Shown here in pieces: positions 33,498 to 41,314 of a DNA stretch of 64,000 nt. The notes beneath the pieces are model-generated. The model had not been told where the DNA came from and did no database searches. It saw nothing but the letters and a program-made list of their open reading frames with translations. Where the stretch lies: the NCBI GenBank assembly GCA_028284005.1, contig JANQSO010000013.1, forward strand, positions 1 to 64,000, written 5' to 3'. A program made the translations under genes and the position numbers. The stretch is from Flavobacteriaceae bacterium. Lineage in GTDB: Bacteria; Bacteroidota; Bacteroidia; Flavobacteriales; Flavobacteriaceae. Position 1 is the first letter of the stretch, and the number at the start of each line of letters is the position of its first letter.

Positions 33498-35501
33498 ATG
33501 AAATTCAAGATCAAATCAGATTTTACCCCAACAGGAGATCAGCCGGAAGCCATCAAGGCATTGGCGGAAGGTATTCTTTCCGAAGAAAAATATCAAACCT
33601 TATTAGGGGTTACCGGTAGTGGTAAGACGTTTACCGTTGCGAATGTGGTTCAGGAGGTCCAAAGGCCAACTTTGGTATTGGCTCATAATAAAACATTAGC
33701 TGCACAGCTTTATAGTGAGTTTAAAAATCTCTTCCCGGATAATGCAGTAGAATACTTTGTTTCTTATTACGATTATTACCAACCGGAAGCATTTATTCCG
33801 TCCAGCGGAACGTATATTGAGAAAGACCTTTCCATCAATGATGAGATCGAAGTGATGCGGCTAAGTACAACTTCTTCCCTGCTTTCAGGACGGCGGGACG
33901 TATTGGTGGTAGCTTCGGTATCATGCTTATATGGTATTGGGAATCCTGCGGAATTTCAGAAGAATGTAATTAAGCTAAAAAGCGGACAAACCATCTCACG
34001 GACAAAACTGCTACACAGGTTAGTGCAAAGTTTGTATTCCCGTACCGAAATGGAATTCAACCACGGAAATTTTCGTATCAAGGGAGACACTGTGGATATC
34101 TTCCCGAGTTATGCCAATGACCCCTTTCGTATTCACTTCTTCGGAGATGAAATTGAAGAGATAGAAGCCTTTGATGCGCAGACCAATGAGGTCATTGAAA
34201 AATACGATATCCTTACGATCTATCCTGCAAATATGTTCGTAACCTCTCCGGAAGTACTGCAAGGGGCCATCCGTGAAATACAGGATGACCTGGTCAAACA
34301 AGTAGATTATTTTAAAGAAATAGGAAAACACCTGGAAGCGAAACGCCTGGAAGAACGTACCAACTTCGACCTCGAAATGATCCGTGAACTGGGATATTGC
34401 AGTGGAATTGAAAACTATTCCCGTTACCTCGACCAGAGATTACCGGGTACACGCCCCTTCTGCTTGTTGGATTATTTTCCGGATGACTTTTTAATGGTCG
34501 TGGATGAAAGCCACGTTTCAATTCCACAAGTAGGCGCCATGTATGGCGGGGACCGTTCCAGAAAAGAAAATTTGGTGGAATACGGCTTCCGTTTACCTGC
34601 TGCCCTGGACAACCGCCCGTTGAAGTTTGAAGAATTTGAAGCATTACAAAATCAGGTGATCTATGTGAGTGCTACACCCGCCGATTACGAACTGGAGAAG
34701 ACCGGTGGTGTATTTATTGAACAGATCATTCGCCCTACCGGATTACTGGACCCGCCTATTGAAGTACGTCCAAGCCTGAACCAGATAGATGACCTTCTGG
34801 AAGAGATCCAGTTGCGAATTGAAAAGGATGAACGTATCCTGGTGACGACCCTTACCAAACGTATGGCTGAAGAACTGACTAAATACCTGACCCGCATATC
34901 GGTACGGTGTCGTTATATACATAGTGATGTGGATACCCTGGAACGTGTGGAGATCATGCAGGACCTGCGCCTGGGGTTGTTTGATGTTTTAGTGGGAGTA
35001 AATCTGTTAAGAGAAGGATTGGACCTCCCGGAAGTCTCGTTGGTGGCTATTCTTGATGCCGATAAGGAAGGGTTCCTGAGAAGCGCTCGTTCACTTACTC
35101 AGACCGTAGGTCGTGCTGCCCGGCACCTCAACGGAAAGGCGATCATGTATGCAGATAAGATCACCAAAAGTATGCAGGTAACCATTGATGGTACCGAATA
35201 TCGTAGAGAAAAGCAGATCGCTTACAACAAAGCAAACAATATAACGCCTACGGCCATTAAAAAATCGTTTGAAAATGCCCTGACCAAATCTAAACAGGAA
35301 GCCTATACCTTTGAGAATGCAGACAGTCTTGCCGCTGCCGAGCCGGACGATGTATATTTGACCAAGCCTCAGATCGAAAAGAAGATCAGAGATACCCGGA
35401 AAGCTATGGAAAAAGCCGCGAAAGACTTAGATTTCATGATGGCGGCGAAGCTTCGGGACAAGATAAAAACACTACAAAAAAGTTTGGAAGAAGTATCATG
35501 A
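33498..35501 (+). CDS. uvrB: excinuclease ABC subunit UvrB
   Basis: UvrB is the damage-verifying helicase-like subunit of nucleotide excision repair. The 667-residue protein has Walker A LLGVTGSGKT (about 36-45), the DNA-clamping beta-hairpin YYDYYQPEAFIPSSGTYIEKD (in part YYDYYQPEAFIPSSGTY), the DEAD-like VVDESHVSIPQVGAMYGGD, the helicase motif VI QTVGRAARH and a C-terminal UVR domain that contacts UvrA/UvrC. A TATTTTTG -7-like element is at 33471-33478. Its stop overlaps the start of rluF by 4 nt. Confidence 0.97.
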   Translation: MKFKIKSDFTPTGDQPEAIKALAEGILSEEKYQTLLGVTGSGKTFTVANVVQEVQRPTLVLAHNKTLAAQLYSEFKNLFPDNAVEYFVSYYDYYQPEAFIPSSGTYIEKDLSINDEIEVMRLSTTSSLLSGRRDVLVVASVSCLYGIGNPAEFQKNVIKLKSGQTISRTKLLHRLVQSLYSRTEMEFNHGNFRIKGDTVDIFPSYANDPFRIHFFGDEIEEIEAFDAQTNEVIEKYDILTIYPANMFVTSPEVLQGAIREIQDDLVKQVDYFKEIGKHLEAKRLEERTNFDLEMIRELGYCSGIENYSRYLDQRLPGTRPFCLLDYFPDDFLMVVDESHVSIPQVGAMYGGDRSRKENLVEYGFRLPAALDNRPLKFEEFEALQNQVIYVSATPADYELEKTGGVFIEQIIRPTGLLDPPIEVRPSLNQIDDLLEEIQLRIEKDERILVTTLTKRMAEELTKYLTRISVRCRYIHSDVDTLERVEIMQDLRLGLFDVLVGVNLLREGLDLPEVSLVAILDADKEGFLRSARSLTQTVGRAARHLNGKAIMYADKITKSMQVTIDGTEYRREKQIAYNKANNITPTAIKKSFENALTKSKQEAYTFENADSLAAAEPDDVYLTKPQIEKKIRDTRKAMEKAAKDLDFMMAAKLRDKIKTLQKSLEEVS

Positions 35502-36277
35502 ACCATCCCGATTCCATTAGAATAAATAAGGCCATCAGTGATAGTGGCTATTGCTCCAGGCGTCAGGCGGATACCCTTATAGAACAGGGCCGGGTTACCA
35601 TTAATGGAGAAAAGGTTACGTTAGGAGACCGTGCCATGCCTGATGATGAAATTAGAGTGGATGGAAAATTGATCACTGAAAATGAAGAACTGGTCTATAT
35701 TGCGTTGAACAAACCCGTTGGAATTACCTGTACCACAGATCGGCGAGTGGAAGGAAATGTTGTGGATTTTATCAATCATAAAGAGCGAATCTTTCATGTG
35801 GGGCGCTTGGACAAGCCCAGTGAAGGCTTACTTTTAATGACCAACGATGGCGATATCGTCAATAAGATATTGAGAGCAGGGAATCAGCACGAAAAGGAAT
35901 ACATTGTCAAAGTGGACCGTCCGGTCACTGACGATTTTATAAGGCGCATGGGAAATGGTATCCCACTTCACGAATTGGAAACTACTACCAAAAAATGTAA
36001 AGTAGAACGAATAAGCAGGTTTGTATTTAAAATTGTTCTTATTCAGGGACTTAATCGCCAGATACGCAGAATGTGCGAATATTTAGGCTATGAAGTTGTA
36101 ACATTGAAGCGAGTGCGCATCATGAATATAGAATTGGGCAATCTTGCTGTTGGAAAATGGAGGGATCTTACTCCAAAAGAACTTCAAGGATTAAAAGACG
36201 CTGTAAAAGTATCGGATAATGCCCCGCAATCCACTCGTTTTAAAAGTACCGGAGGAAAAAGAAGGCGTGGACGTTAA
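35498..36277 (+). CDS. rluF: 23S rRNA pseudouridine synthase RluF-type
   Basis: RluF converts a uridine of 23S rRNA (U2604 in E. coli) to pseudouridine. The 259 residues contain an N-terminal S4 domain (RINKAISDSGYCSRRQADTL) and the RsuA-family catalytic domain with the active-site Asp in HVGRLDKPSEGLLLMTNDG and the LIQGLNRQIRRMCEYLGYEV motif. MGNGIPLHELETTTKKCKVE matches the RluF branch better than RluB/RluE. It overlaps uvrB (ATGA) and ends 1 nt before a palindromic repeat at 36278, which occupies the position of a terminator. Confidence 0.9.
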   Translation: MNHPDSIRINKAISDSGYCSRRQADTLIEQGRVTINGEKVTLGDRAMPDDEIRVDGKLITENEELVYIALNKPVGITCTTDRRVEGNVVDFINHKERIFHVGRLDKPSEGLLLMTNDGDIVNKILRAGNQHEKEYIVKVDRPVTDDFIRRMGNGIPLHELETTTKKCKVERISRFVFKIVLIQGLNRQIRRMCEYLGYEVVTLKRVRIMNIELGNLAVGKWRDLTPKELQGLKDAVKVSDNAPQSTRFKSTGGKRRRGR

Positions 36278-36373
36278 TGTCATTTAGAGTGAGCAGGACG
36301 ATACAAAGAATCTTTAAGAAGAGATTCCTCGTCCAACCTGTGCTAAAGCTTTGGTCGGCTAGTCGGAATGACA
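36278..36373. repeat. palindromic repeat unit A (TGTCATT...GAATGACA)
   Basis: Starts TGTCATTTAGAG right after the rluF stop and ends GGAATGACA. Inside, GAATCT (36308-36313) and AGATTC (36322-36327) form the core hairpin around an 8-nt loop. The right arm is longer than in the other units. Confidence 0.8.
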
Positions 36374-36376
36374 GAA

Positions 36377-36398
36377 GTTGAAAGCTGGAAGCGAGAAG
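36377..36398. repeat. short purine-rich GAAGCTGGAAG tract
   Basis: GTTGAAAGCTGGAAGCGAGAAG lies between repeat units A and B and matches the reverse complement of the CTTCCAGCTTC tracts at 27661-27745 and 63090-63126. Confidence 0.55.
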
Positions 36399-36769
36399 TG
36401 TCATTCACAATAAAGCGAAGAATCTGTAAACTATGAAAACAAAGGGAGCGCATAATTATTATACCTATATGCTTACCAATAAAAACAAAACTGTTCTTTA
36501 TACCGGAGTTACTAATGGTTTAAAAGAAAGACTTTATTACCATGCCAATCCTGAACCATTTTCAAAAGCTTTTACGACTAAATATAGATGTTTTTATGGT
36601 GTATTATGAGCATTTCTCCGATGTTGAGACTGCCATAAAAAGAGAAAAACAAATAAAGGGTTTAAGTAGGGCTAAGAAAGAAAAACTTATAAATAATTTT
36701 AATCTTGAATGGAAATTCTTAAATGATGAAATATAGATTCCTCAGTCGTTACACTTATTCGGAATGACA
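36399..36769. repeat. palindromic repeat unit B, carrying a GIY-YIG gene in its loop
   Basis: Left arm 36399-36425 (TGTCATTC...GAATCT, 27 nt); right arm 36735-36769 (AGATTCCTCAG...GAATGACA). The arms have the same ends as the gene-free unit C (36777-36882), but the loop is expanded to hold a GIY-YIG nuclease reading frame that starts 7 nt after the left arm and whose stop codon overlaps the right arm. It may be a mobile or homing-type element. Confidence 0.7.
36433..36736 (+). pseudogene. GIY-YIG endonuclease-family gene, frameshifted
   Basis: Reading from ATG 36433 gives HNYYTYMLTNKNKTVLYTGV, the GIY-YIG motif in its UvrC/YhbQ-like small-nuclease form, then KERLYYH and AFTTKYRCFYG, but the frame stops at TGA 36607-36609 after 58 residues. 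The family's expected continuation, VYYEHFSDVETAIKREKQIK to FNLEWKFLNDEI, is in the next frame and runs to TAG at 36736. The break falls at a run of five T (36591-36595 region); removing one T restores a protein of about 100 residues, the usual size. It is a pseudogene, a programmed shift or a sequencing error. The whole gene sits in repeat unit B. Confidence 0.8.
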
Positions 36770-36776
36770 ATACTAC

Positions 36777-36882
36777 TGTCATTCAGAGCGTAGCGAAGAA
36801 TCTATTTAAAGTTATAACTTCATTCAAAGTAATCCTTCAGAATTTAAGAGAAGAGAGATTCCTCACATTCTTCAGAATGACA
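36777..36882. repeat. palindromic repeat unit C
   Basis: Left arm 36777-36803 (TGTCATTCAGAGC...GAATCT) and right arm 36856-36882 (AGATTCCTCAC...GAATGACA) are each 27 nt and complementary at about 20 of 27 positions, with a 52-nt loop. It follows unit B after 7 nt. A further degenerate half-arm (GCCGTT...GAAGAATCA) is around 36904-36930. Confidence 0.8.
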
Positions 36883-37002
36883 ACTTTATTTTGGAATGCA
36901 ATTGCCGTTCAAAGCCGTTTGAAGAATCATTACACAAAAAAACCACGTACCGATTGAGTAGTACGTGGCCATTTTCAACTAACTAACCAAATTAAATTTC
37001 AA

Positions 37003-37440
37003 TTATGAAATCTCAACCATTCTTTTAATTTCTTTTTGCTCCTCTTTTTTAGGTATTGTAATGGTCAATATACCTTCTTTATAGGTCGCGTTTATCTCGT
37101 CCACATTTACACTATCTGGCAATGTAAAAGAACGTTTAAACTTACTGTAATTAAACTCTTTGCGGGTAAATTTAGTATTGTCTTCAGTTTTGTTGGTTTC
37201 CTCTTTTTCATTTGAAACCTCTGAAGAAATCTTTAACAAATTTTCCTCGACTTCTATAGCAATTTTTTCTCGTTGCAATCCTGGGACTGCTACTTCGATC
37301 ACAAAGTTCGCAAAATTCTCTTTAATATTTACCGCCGGAATGCTAAAGTTTTCATAATTAGGCACATCCAACTTATTCTCGGTAAAAATATCATCAAAAA
37401 TTGATGGGAACCAACCGGTATTTCTTTTAACTACTTTCAT
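37003..37440 (-). CDS. Hsp20/alpha-crystallin family small heat-shock protein
   Basis: Small heat-shock proteins hold unfolding proteins in a refoldable state. The 145-residue protein starts with a DIFTENKLDVPNYENF segment and has the alpha-crystallin domain at about 35-130 (NIKENFANFVIEVAVPGLQR, LLKISSEVSNE, FKRSFTLPDSVNVDEI, YKEGILTITIPKKE). The C-terminal IxI-type assembly motif is represented by ITIPKK. The upstream region (37500-37575) contains inverted copies of a GACAAGAC/AAAAAGACA sequence that may be regulatory. Confidence 0.93.
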   Translation of the reverse strand: MKVVKRNTGWFPSIFDDIFTENKLDVPNYENFSIPAVNIKENFANFVIEVAVPGLQREKIAIEVEENLLKISSEVSNEKEETNKTEDNTKFTRKEFNYSKFKRSFTLPDSVNVDEINATYKEGILTITIPKKEEQKEIKRMVEIS

Positions 37441-37592
37441 ATCATTTTAGTATTTAAGATTCAACTTTTTTTTTTACTGAAATGTATAAAGCAATTTAAA
37501 GTCCAAAGACAAAAACAAGACATTTTGACTTGACCCACAGCATTATAACTGTCTTTTTGTCTTGTCTATAAGATTTCTGAAAAAATAATCTA

Positions 37593-37991
37593 TTAATTAT
37601 AGTAGGTCTGGAATATCTTGATCAATTCTTGAGAAGGAATAATTTTGTCTTCGTATTCGTCCATTCTTAGCAGAATTTGATCTACTGCTCCCGGGCGAAT
37701 TCCCATTCTTAAGCCAAAGTTTCGGACAGCAATAATTTCTTTATTGTGTGTTTCCCTGTCGACATTCATCACCAGAACCAATTTATAGAAGTGTGTGATA
37801 CGCTCAAGTTCTGTCTGTATGGGCCTGGATGGTAACGGATTTTCAAACAATTCTTTAACCTCTTCCGAAGGTATTTGCATTCTATCCGCCAGACGTACAA
37901 TAAAATCGTATTCTTCATCCGTGACCTTATCATCGGCACGCGCCAAAACAATTAGATCACTTACAAGCGCTTTTTTATCATCTCTATCCAT
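37593..37991 (-). CDS. TerB-like protein
   Basis: This 132-residue all-helical protein has the TerB/co-chaperonin-like pattern: MDRDDKKALVSDLIVLARAD, DKVTDEEYDFIVRLADRM and an acidic EEVKELF segment, with repeated D/E residues that in TerB bind metal. The family is linked to tellurite resistance operons but occurs widely as a stand-alone stress or envelope-associated protein. No other ter genes are nearby, so a tellurite role is not supported. Confidence 0.75.
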   Translation of the reverse strand: MDRDDKKALVSDLIVLARADDKVTDEEYDFIVRLADRMQIPSEEVKELFENPLPSRPIQTELERITHFYKLVLVMNVDRETHNKEIIAVRNFGLRMGIRPGAVDQILLRMDEYEDKIIPSQELIKIFQTYYN

Positions 37992-38002
37992 TTTTCAAAA
38001 AT

Positions 38003-38034
38003 AAAAAAATCCCGGGTGATGAAGCCGGGATTTT
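38003..38034 (-). terminator. intrinsic terminator of the small secreted protein gene
   Basis: TCCCGG (38010-38015) and CCGGGA (38025-38030) with a 9-nt loop and an A-run at 38003-38009 that reads as U on the minus transcript, 21 nt past the 38055 stop. Confidence 0.8.
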
Positions 38035-38054
38035 CTACAAATTAATTTTTTTTG

Positions 38055-38390
38055 TTATGTATTTGCCTTAAGCAATATAGGCAACTTATACTCTTTTCCT
38101 TTTGTTAAAGGGGTACTTAGTTTGTGATAATTAAGGCGTGCCTTTACAAAGTTTTCAACGGCTTTGTACTCAGTATCTACAGAAAGTACTACCATCTCTC
38201 CGGCATCGTTCAACATAAAAGTAACAAAGGCCGAAATGTCTTCTTCCACTATAAAATCAGAGTCTGTTAACAAACCTCTTATCTCTTCTGTGGTTGGGTT
38301 TTTCTTTTCTTTTGCTGGGATCGTTGCGGCTGAAGCAAAACTTCCTACCAATAGCACTGTGGCTAACAAAAATGCTTGGATTTTTTTCAT
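38055..38390 (-). CDS. small secreted protein, unknown function
   Basis: The 111-residue protein has a signal peptide (MKKIQAFLLATVLLVGSFAS, cut near AATIPA). The mature part (about 90 residues) begins AKEKKNPTTEEIRGLL and contains ISAFVTFMLNDAGEMVVLSV, reminiscent of the short periplasmic proteins common in Flavobacteria. The second half FVKARLNYHKL is conserved-looking, but I do not recognise a named domain. It has its own terminator and lies between terB-like and sucC as a single unit. Confidence 0.75.
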   Translation of the reverse strand: MKKIQAFLLATVLLVGSFASAATIPAKEKKNPTTEEIRGLLTDSDFIVEEDISAFVTFMLNDAGEMVVLSVDTEYKAVENFVKARLNYHKLSTPLTKGKEYKLPILLKANT

Positions 38391-38504
38391 AACTGTTCGA
38401 TTTTAAAAGATTGATATATTATATAGACTACCCAAACAGATGAAGTGTTACGCTTTTTTACACTTTTAACAGTACCTTAACGCAACCTTTACAGAACCAG
38501 GCAT

Positions 38505-38537
38505 AAAAAAGCCTTCTCAAAACATGAGAAGGCTTTT
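38505..38537 (-). terminator. intrinsic terminator of sucC
   Basis: GCCTTCTCA and TGAGAAGGC (9-bp stem extended by A/T pairs) with a 5-nt loop, followed on the minus strand by a U-run, 33 nt past the sucC stop. Confidence 0.85.
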
Positions 38538-38569
38538 GAAAAATAGTATGATAGATATTATTTTGTTCC

Positions 38570-39760
38570 TTATGAAAGCAATGCCTGCACCTTATCCGCA
38601 GCTTCCTGAAATTCAATAGCACTGTGAACATCAAGTCCGCTGGTATCAATGATCTCTTTTGCGATATCTGCATTGGTTCCCTGTAAGCGAACAATGATAG
38701 GAACGTTAATGGTTCCCATATTTTTATAGGCTTCTACAATTCCCTGTGCCACACGGTCACAACGAACGATCCCTCCAAAGATATTCACCAGGATAGCTTT
38801 TACATTAGGATCCTTTAAAATGAGGTTGAAGGCGGTTTCCACACGCTCTGCATCTGCAGTTCCACCTACATCCAGGAAGTTTGCAGGCTCTCCGCCCGCT
38901 TGTTTGATCAGGTCCATGGTTGCCATTGCCAATCCTGCACCATTCACCATACAGCCAACATTTCCGTCAAGGTCCACATAGTTTAACCCCACTGCTTTGG
39001 CTTCTACTTCTACGGGGTTCTCTTCCCGAAGGTCACGCATGGCCTCGTAATCCTTACGGCGAAACAATGCATTGTCATCAATACTAACCTTGGCATCTAC
39101 AGCGATCACCCGGTCATCACTCGTTTTAAGTACCGGATTAATCTCGAATAATGAAGCATCAGATTTTATATAAGCTGTATATAAGGCACTTACAAATTTG
39201 GTCATTTGCTTAAAGGCCTGTCCGCTTAACCCAAGATTAAAAGCCACTCTTCTGGCTTGAAACGGAAGCAACCCGACCGCAGGGTCGATTTCTTCTGTAA
39301 AGATCAAGTGAGGTGTTTCTTCGGCTACGGTTTCAATATCCATTCCCCCTTCGGTGGAATACATGATCATATTTCTACCGTTTGCTCGATTCAACAGGAC
39401 ACTCATATAATATTCCTCTGGTTCGCTGTCACCGGGATAATAAACATCTTCCGCGATCAGTACCTGGTGTACTTTCTTTCCTTCGGCACTGGTTTGCGGA
39501 GTGATCAAATTCATTCCTATGATCTGCCCAGCAAGCTGTTCAACTTCTTCCAGGTTCTTCGCCAGCTTTACACCTCCGCCTTTTCCACGTCCACCGGCAT
39601 GCACCTGTGCTTTGATCACATGCCATCCGGTTCCGGTCTCCTCGGTCAATTTTTTAGCAGCGGCAACAGCTTCAGAAGCAGTAGTAGCAACAATACCACG
39701 TTGTATCTGTACCCCAAAACTGTTTAGTATTTCTTTTCCTTGATATTCGTGTAAATTCAT
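38570..39760 (-). CDS. sucC: succinate--CoA ligase (ADP-forming) subunit beta
   Basis: SucC, with SucD, makes ATP or GTP from succinyl-CoA in the TCA cycle. The 396-residue protein starts MNLHEYQGKEILNSFGVQIQ at 39760; a longer frame adds 13 unsupported residues. An ATP-grasp domain (about 1-240; VHAGGRGKGGGVKLAKNLEE) is followed by the CoA-ligase domain (GCMVNGAGLAMATMDLIK, FGGIVRCDRVAQGIVEA). The partner sucD is not next to it, as is common in Bacteroidota. A TATTTTTG -7 element is at 39788-39795. Confidence 0.95.
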   Translation of the reverse strand: MNLHEYQGKEILNSFGVQIQRGIVATTASEAVAAAKKLTEETGTGWHVIKAQVHAGGRGKGGGVKLAKNLEEVEQLAGQIIGMNLITPQTSAEGKKVHQVLIAEDVYYPGDSEPEEYYMSVLLNRANGRNMIMYSTEGGMDIETVAEETPHLIFTEEIDPAVGLLPFQARRVAFNLGLSGQAFKQMTKFVSALYTAYIKSDASLFEINPVLKTSDDRVIAVDAKVSIDDNALFRRKDYEAMRDLREENPVEVEAKAVGLNYVDLDGNVGCMVNGAGLAMATMDLIKQAGGEPANFLDVGGTADAERVETAFNLILKDPNVKAILVNIFGGIVRCDRVAQGIVEAYKNMGTINVPIIVRLQGTNADIAKEIIDTSGLDVHSAIEFQEAADKVQALLS

Positions 39761-39885
39761 AGTACGTGTTTCTCGTTTTCGGCTGTGCAAAAATAGCAAA
39801 TGTTATAGGACTGGACTAATCTTTTTTTAGCGTGTTTTTCTGAAATTGATTCCGAAGGAAAATAATTCAATATTTTATGGTTTTC

Positions 39886-39919
39886 TTGTTAGAAAATCTT
39901 TCAATACCTCTTACATTTG
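39886..39919 (+). promoter_or_regulatory. possible lysA promoter
   Basis: TACATTTG (39912-39919) is a good -7 element 24 nt before the ATG. The nearest TTG (39886-39888) is 23 nt upstream, longer than the usual 19-20, so the -33 assignment is weak. Confidence 0.5.
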
Positions 39920-39943
39920 CGGCTTAATTTTAACTGAAATCAG

Positions 39944-41149
39944 ATGACTCGTCAAGACCTTTTAAGTGTAGTACAGGATTTCGAAAGTCCTGTGTATGTG
40001 TATAATGCTTCAAAAATTGAAGCACAGTACAAACGTTTGAACAACGCTTTCAAAAAGGTAAAAAAGGTGAAGATCCATTATGCGGTAAAGGCGCTGTCCA
40101 ATATTTCGGTTTTAAAATTACTGAGGTCATTGGGAAGCGGAATGGACACGGTTTCCATTCAGGAGGTATGTTTGGCATTGGAAGCAGGTGTTGCTCCGGA
40201 AAACATCATTTTCACGCCTAATGGAGTTTCCATGGAAGAAATAGAACGTGCTGCAGGCCTGGGAGTGCAAATCAATATTGACAATCTTTCCTTTCTGGAA
40301 CAATTTGGAACGAAGTATCCTGAAATTCCCGTATGTATTCGAATCAATCCCCATGTAATGGCAGGAGGGAACACAAATATCTCTGTAGGTCATATTGATA
40401 GTAAATTCGGAATTTCTATTCATCAGATGCCGCATATCAAGCGAATTGTTGAAAATACAAATATGACCATCAACGGTATCCATATGCATACCGGCAGTGA
40501 TATCCTGGATATTGATGTGTTCCTGTATGCTTCGGAAATATTATTTCGATCGGCTATGCATTTTGACAATCTCGAATTCATCGACTTTGGCAGTGGTTTT
40601 AAGGTCCCTTACAAAGAAGGTGATATTGAAACCAACATAGAAGAATTGGGAGAAAAATTAAGTGAACGCTTCAATGCGTTTTGTAAAACTTACGGGAAAG
40701 AACTCACCTTGGCTTTTGAACCCGGTAAGTTCCTGGTAAGTGAAGCAGGAAAGTTTCTGGTGAATGTAAATGTGATAAAACAAACTACTTCTACCGTTTT
40801 TGCACAGGTGGATAGTGGTTTTAATCATTTCATTCGCCCTATGTTATATGGATCACAACATACTATTGAAAACATTTCCAATCCAAAAGGCCGTGAACGC
40901 TTCTATAGTGTGGTAGGTTATATTTGTGAAACAGATACGTTTGCAAACAACCGCCGGATAGCCGAAATACGTGAAGGCGATGTGTTAGCATTTGGTAATG
41001 CAGGTGCCTATTGCTTTACCATGACAAGTAACTACAATTCACGTTATCGCCCTGCAGAAGTTTTGTGGCATAAAGGCAAAGCACATTTGATAAGGAAAAG
41101 GGAAACCTTTAAAGATATTATAAAAAATCAGGTTCCAGTGGAACTATAG
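39944..41149 (+). CDS. lysA: diaminopimelate decarboxylase
   Basis: LysA is a PLP enzyme that decarboxylates meso-diaminopimelate to lysine. The 401 residues show the type III fold: the PLP Lys in KIHYAVKALSN (about 45-55), the HVMAGGNTNISVGHIDSKFG phosphate-binding region, MHTGSDI, the glycine loop FIDFGSGFKVPY, EPGKFLVSEAG and the C-terminal NAGAYCFTM. The barrel-plus-beta-domain order is standard. It has its own promoter and terminator, so it is a single-gene unit. Confidence 0.95.
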   Translation: MTRQDLLSVVQDFESPVYVYNASKIEAQYKRLNNAFKKVKKVKIHYAVKALSNISVLKLLRSLGSGMDTVSIQEVCLALEAGVAPENIIFTPNGVSMEEIERAAGLGVQINIDNLSFLEQFGTKYPEIPVCIRINPHVMAGGNTNISVGHIDSKFGISIHQMPHIKRIVENTNMTINGIHMHTGSDILDIDVFLYASEILFRSAMHFDNLEFIDFGSGFKVPYKEGDIETNIEELGEKLSERFNAFCKTYGKELTLAFEPGKFLVSEAGKFLVNVNVIKQTTSTVFAQVDSGFNHFIRPMLYGSQHTIENISNPKGRERFYSVVGYICETDTFANNRRIAEIREGDVLAFGNAGAYCFTMTSNYNSRYRPAEVLWHKGKAHLIRKRETFKDIIKNQVPVEL

Positions 41150-41158
41150 CGCAATTAC

Positions 41159-41187
41159 AAAGCTCCTTTTTAGGAGCTTTTTTATTT
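41159..41187 (+). terminator. intrinsic terminator of lysA
   Basis: AAAGCTCC and GGAGCTTT form a hairpin followed by a T-run, 9 nt after the lysA stop. Confidence 0.85.
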
Positions 41188-41314
41188 TTCAGCAGCGGTT
41201 TCTAAAAGCGCATCGAATAACTATAGGTAACAAACCTCCGTAATAAAATTATTATCACTCACTGAAGTTGAAACTTTTCTCAAATTCTGCAGTCTTTAAA
41301 AAAACTAACTAGAG

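Noticed and set aside
34312..34644. Open frame opposite uvrB
   Set aside because: Antisense to conserved uvrB motifs; no independent evidence of coding.
37593..37991. Tellurite-resistance locus suggested by the TerB-like protein
   Set aside because: No other ter genes are near; the domain alone is widespread.
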